The notes beneath the pieces are model-generated. The model searched no databases, was not told where the DNA came from, and was given only the letters and a program-made list of their open reading frames with translations. Shown piece by piece: positions 61,816 to 64,000 of a stretch of DNA of 64,000 nucleotides (positions within the stretch are counted from its first letter, which is position 1; each line of letters begins with the position of its first letter). The stretch spans positions 1-64,000 of the forward strand of contig NZ_SADR02000006.1 of assembly GCF_004010325.2 (NCBI RefSeq). The letters are read 5' to 3'. Source of the stretch: Mesorhizobium sp. M00.F.Ca.ET.216.01.1.1. Its GTDB lineage: Bacteria; Pseudomonadota; Alphaproteobacteria; Rhizobiales; Rhizobiaceae. The position numbers and the translations under genes were made by a program.

Positions 61816-63759
61816 ATGTCGGCGCATGAAAGGCAGATGTCGGGAGGATCCGCGCTACGGCGGGTGCTTTCGCGCGCCCTGCTTTTCGCCCTGACATGCT
61901 CAATTGCACTGACAGCCGAAAGCAGAAATGCTGTCGCTTTCGAGATTTTCGGCATCAAGCTGTGGGGATCGTCGGAGGAGGAAGACGCCGATATCGTCGA
62001 CCCGCTGCGCTATGCCGTGACCATCGAGGCACCAAATCTCGACAAGAATGGCGCCGAAAAGGGCCTGGTTAAGAAACTCGAGAACGCCTCGACGCTGAAG
62101 GCCGACGAGGAGCACCCAGTTTCCGGTTCGCTCGGTCTGTTGGCGAAGGCGCGCAGCGACCGCGAGCAGCTGGTCGCTGCGCTCTATGCGGATGCCCGCT
62201 ACGAAGGTGTCGTCACCATCACCATTCAGGGCAAGCCGCTCGACGAATTGCCGCCCGACGCCGAATTCTCGGGCCCGCAGCCAATTCCCGTGGCCATCAA
62301 CGTTACTGCCGGGCCGAAATTCACGCTTGGCAACATCAAGCTGGAAGGCGATGCGGCTGGGCTGGCGAGCGCCGACTTCGGCCTGATCGCCGGCGGCGAT
62401 GCCGGCTCCGGCGCGGTGCTCAAGGCCGAGGCATTGATCGTGCGGGCGCTGCAGCAGGAGGGCAGGCCGCTGGCCAAGATAACGGGCAGCGAGATCGTCG
62501 CCGACCACGCCACCTCGACTCTCGACGTGACGCTCACCGTGGCGGCCGGGCCGGTCGCCGGCTATGGCAACACAACCGTCGAAGGTACCGAGAAGGTCGA
62601 CCGCGATTTCACCGAATACATGACCGGCCTGAAGCGCGGGCGCCAATATTCGCCGGATGAGATCGAGGATGCGCGCGACCGGCTACTCGGGCTGGAAGTG
62701 TTCAATAGCGTGACGCTGAAGGAGGCCGATAGCCTCGATGCCGAAGGCAACATCCCGATCGGCGTCCAGGTCAGCGAACGCAAGCCGCGCTATTTCGGTC
62801 TTGGCGGCTCCTTCTCCAATACCGAGGGGCTGGGTATCGAGGGTTATTGGGGCCACCGCAACCTGTTCGGCCGTGCCGAAAAGCTGCGCATCGACGGCGC
62901 GATCAGCGGCATCGGCAGCAACGACCTGACCGAGCTCAACTACAATGCCGGCATCATGTTCGAAAAACCGGGCGTAGTCGGGCCGGCGTCGAAATTCTTC
63001 GCTGGGGTCAAGACCGTGCTCGAGCATCCCGACGCCTATGACCATTTCTCGGTCAAGGGCAATACCGGCCTCTCCTACGAACTCGACAAGAGGCAGACAG
63101 TGTCGGCAGAGGTGGCGCTCGACTACTCGAGGATCCGCGATTCTTTCGGTAAGCACAGATATCTGATCGCCAGCATTCCGCTGCAATATGTCTTTGACAA
63201 TCGCGACGACCGGCTCAATCCGACGAAAGGCTTCAGGGCGCTGGCCTATGCCGAGCCGAGCTACGACATCTTGAGCGGTGCTGCCTTCGTCAAGCTGAAG
63301 GGCGAAGGATCGACCTACCAGTCGCTCGACAGCGGTGGAAGATTTGTCTTGGCCGAACGCGCCGCCATCGGCTCGATCATCGGCACCAGTCTTCAGAACG
63401 TTCCGGCCGACCGGCGCTTCTACTCCGGCGGCGGCGGCTCGGTGCGTGGGTATGCCTATCAGGGCATCGGCCCTAAGGACATCGACGGACAGCCGATCGG
63501 CGGGCTTTCGTTCTTCGAGACGTCGGTCGAAATGCGCGTTGCCGTCACCGACACGATCGGCATCGTGCCGTTCGTCGATGCCGGCACCGTCTCGACCAAA
63601 CAATTTCCGGACTTTTCCGACATGAAGGTCGGCGCCGGCGTCGGCGTGCGTTATTTAACCCCATTCGGGCCACTGCGCGTCGATGCCGCCGTGCCGCTCA
63701 ACCGCGACCCCGGTGATCCGCATTTCGGCATCTATGCCGGTATCGGCCAGGCGTTCTGA
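61816..63759 (+). CDS. tamA: Autotransporter assembly factor TamA (Omp85 family)
   Basis: 647 aa outer-membrane protein. An N-terminal signal region (hydrophobic around 17-30) precedes three POTRA-like domains (roughly 60-290; DPLRYAVTIEAP, GPKFTLGNIKL, GNTTVEGTEKVD) and a C-terminal 16-strand barrel. The Omp85 signature is present: RFYSGGGGSVRGYAYQ (loop 6, with RGY) and PFGPLRVDAAVPLN before the last strand. ATG 61816 follows GTGGAGC. It works with TamB, which begins 2 bases after its stop, in inserting outer-membrane proteins or moving lipids. Confidence 0.93.
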   Translation: MSAHERQMSGGSALRRVLSRALLFALTCSIALTAESRNAVAFEIFGIKLWGSSEEEDADIVDPLRYAVTIEAPNLDKNGAEKGLVKKLENASTLKADEEHPVSGSLGLLAKARSDREQLVAALYADARYEGVVTITIQGKPLDELPPDAEFSGPQPIPVAINVTAGPKFTLGNIKLEGDAAGLASADFGLIAGGDAGSGAVLKAEALIVRALQQEGRPLAKITGSEIVADHATSTLDVTLTVAAGPVAGYGNTTVEGTEKVDRDFTEYMTGLKRGRQYSPDEIEDARDRLLGLEVFNSVTLKEADSLDAEGNIPIGVQVSERKPRYFGLGGSFSNTEGLGIEGYWGHRNLFGRAEKLRIDGAISGIGSNDLTELNYNAGIMFEKPGVVGPASKFFAGVKTVLEHPDAYDHFSVKGNTGLSYELDKRQTVSAEVALDYSRIRDSFGKHRYLIASIPLQYVFDNRDDRLNPTKGFRALAYAEPSYDILSGAAFVKLKGEGSTYQSLDSGGRFVLAERAAIGSIIGTSLQNVPADRRFYSGGGGSVRGYAYQGIGPKDIDGQPIGGLSFFETSVEMRVAVTDTIGIVPFVDAGTVSTKQFPDFSDMKVGAGVGVRYLTPFGPLRVDAAVPLNRDPGDPHFGIYAGIGQAF

Positions 63760-63761
63760 CG

Positions 63762-64000
63762 ATGAAGATGTTGAAGCGCATCCTTCGCATTGTCCTTTAC
63801 ACGCTGCTGATAGTGATGGCGGCGACGGCCGGTGCGCTTGTCGTGCTGACCAAGACCGAACGTGGCCGCGACAATCTCGCCGGAATCGTCTCGACCATGG
63901 CCTCGACGCCTGACCGCAAGGTCACGGTCAGCGGCATAGACGGTATCTGGTCCGGTGCGCTGAGGCTCGACCAGGTCGTGCTGGAGGATCGCGAGGGCGC
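63762..64000 (+). CDS. tamB: Translocation and assembly module protein TamB, N-terminal fragment (cut by window edge)
   Basis: The reading frame from ATG 63762 is open to the window end, giving about 79 codons: a cytoplasmic MKMLKRILR start, one signal-anchor helix (IVLYTLLIVMAATAGALVVL) and TERGRDNLAGIVSTM, then ISGIDGIW-like segments (VSGIDGIWSGALRLDQVVLED). This is the usual opening of TamB, an inner-membrane anchored, periplasm-spanning beta-groove protein that pairs with TamA. The start is 2 bases after the tamA stop. Confidence 0.9.
   Translation, partial: MKMLKRILRIVLYTLLIVMAATAGALVVLTKTERGRDNLAGIVSTMASTPDRKVTVSGIDGIWSGALRLDQVVLEDREG

Overview
The window reads as chromosomal DNA of a high-GC alphaproteobacterium of the Rhizobiales, most like Mesorhizobium. 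The grounds are the codon bias, the density of sugar ABC importers with catabolic genes, MocE-type ferredoxin genes, a rhizobial-type palindromic repeat, and a partial 3-oxoadipyl-CoA thiolase at the left edge. I found no rRNA, tRNA, CRISPR array, insertion sequence or phage genes. All family assignments were made by eye from protein motifs.

Layout. (1) 1-13.4 kb: the 5' end of pcaF, a LacI-family regulator, then a co-directional sugar block. It holds a CUT1-type importer (Tat-exported binding protein, two permeases, two different ATPases), a Gfo/Idh/MocA oxidoreductase, a TIM-barrel isomerase, a CUT2-type importer (binding protein, permease, single-domain ATPase) and a DUF4432 aldose-epimerase-like protein. 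(2) 13.5-19.2 kb: a desaturase-fold oxygenase (MocD-like), a MocE-type Rieske ferredoxin, a diverged PanB homologue and PurU, facing an aromatic-amino-acid-lyase homologue that lacks the MIO serine and is coupled to an ornithine-cyclodeaminase-family gene. (3) 19.3-20.5 kb: a frameshifted MFS remnant. (4) 20.6-28.7 kb, minus strand: an AraC regulator and an operon for a molybdenum hydroxylase (SRPBCC/CoxG-like, FAD, 2Fe-2S, and a molybdopterin subunit split into two genes), with MoxR/CoxD-like and CoxE-like maturation genes and an amidohydrolase. (5) 28.9-35.2 kb: a second CUT2 importer, a FadR-type GntR regulator, a 3-hydroxyisobutyrate-dehydrogenase-family enzyme and an NAD-dependent epimerase/uronate-dehydrogenase-like enzyme. 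Three sites matching TNGTNNNACNA tie this set together. (6) 35.2-41.5 kb: DMT transporter, nitroreductase, LysR regulator, a near-duplicate of the GntR regulator, DUF3175, an MFS permease and a second LacI regulator. (7) 41.5-47.1 kb: an AT-rich promoter with a perfect LacI-type operator, then a third CUT2 importer and gluconokinase. (8) 47.2-53.0 kb: an Rrf2 regulator, two sulfate-binding protein genes and cysTWA. (9) 53.2-64 kb: a broken VanX-type dipeptidase, pbpC with a giant thioester alpha-2-macroglobulin, then tamA and the start of tamB.

How it fits together: most of the window is a set of transport-plus-catabolism modules, each with its own local regulator, followed by a sulfate uptake unit and a cell-envelope section. 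The two best candidates for new biology are the 13.5-19.2 kb cluster, which looks like an oxidative demethylation and one-carbon recovery route with two diverged enzymes, and the molybdenum hydroxylase operon. The paired ATPases at 5.1-7.3 kb are also notable, because all their deviations fall in one of the two composite ATP sites.
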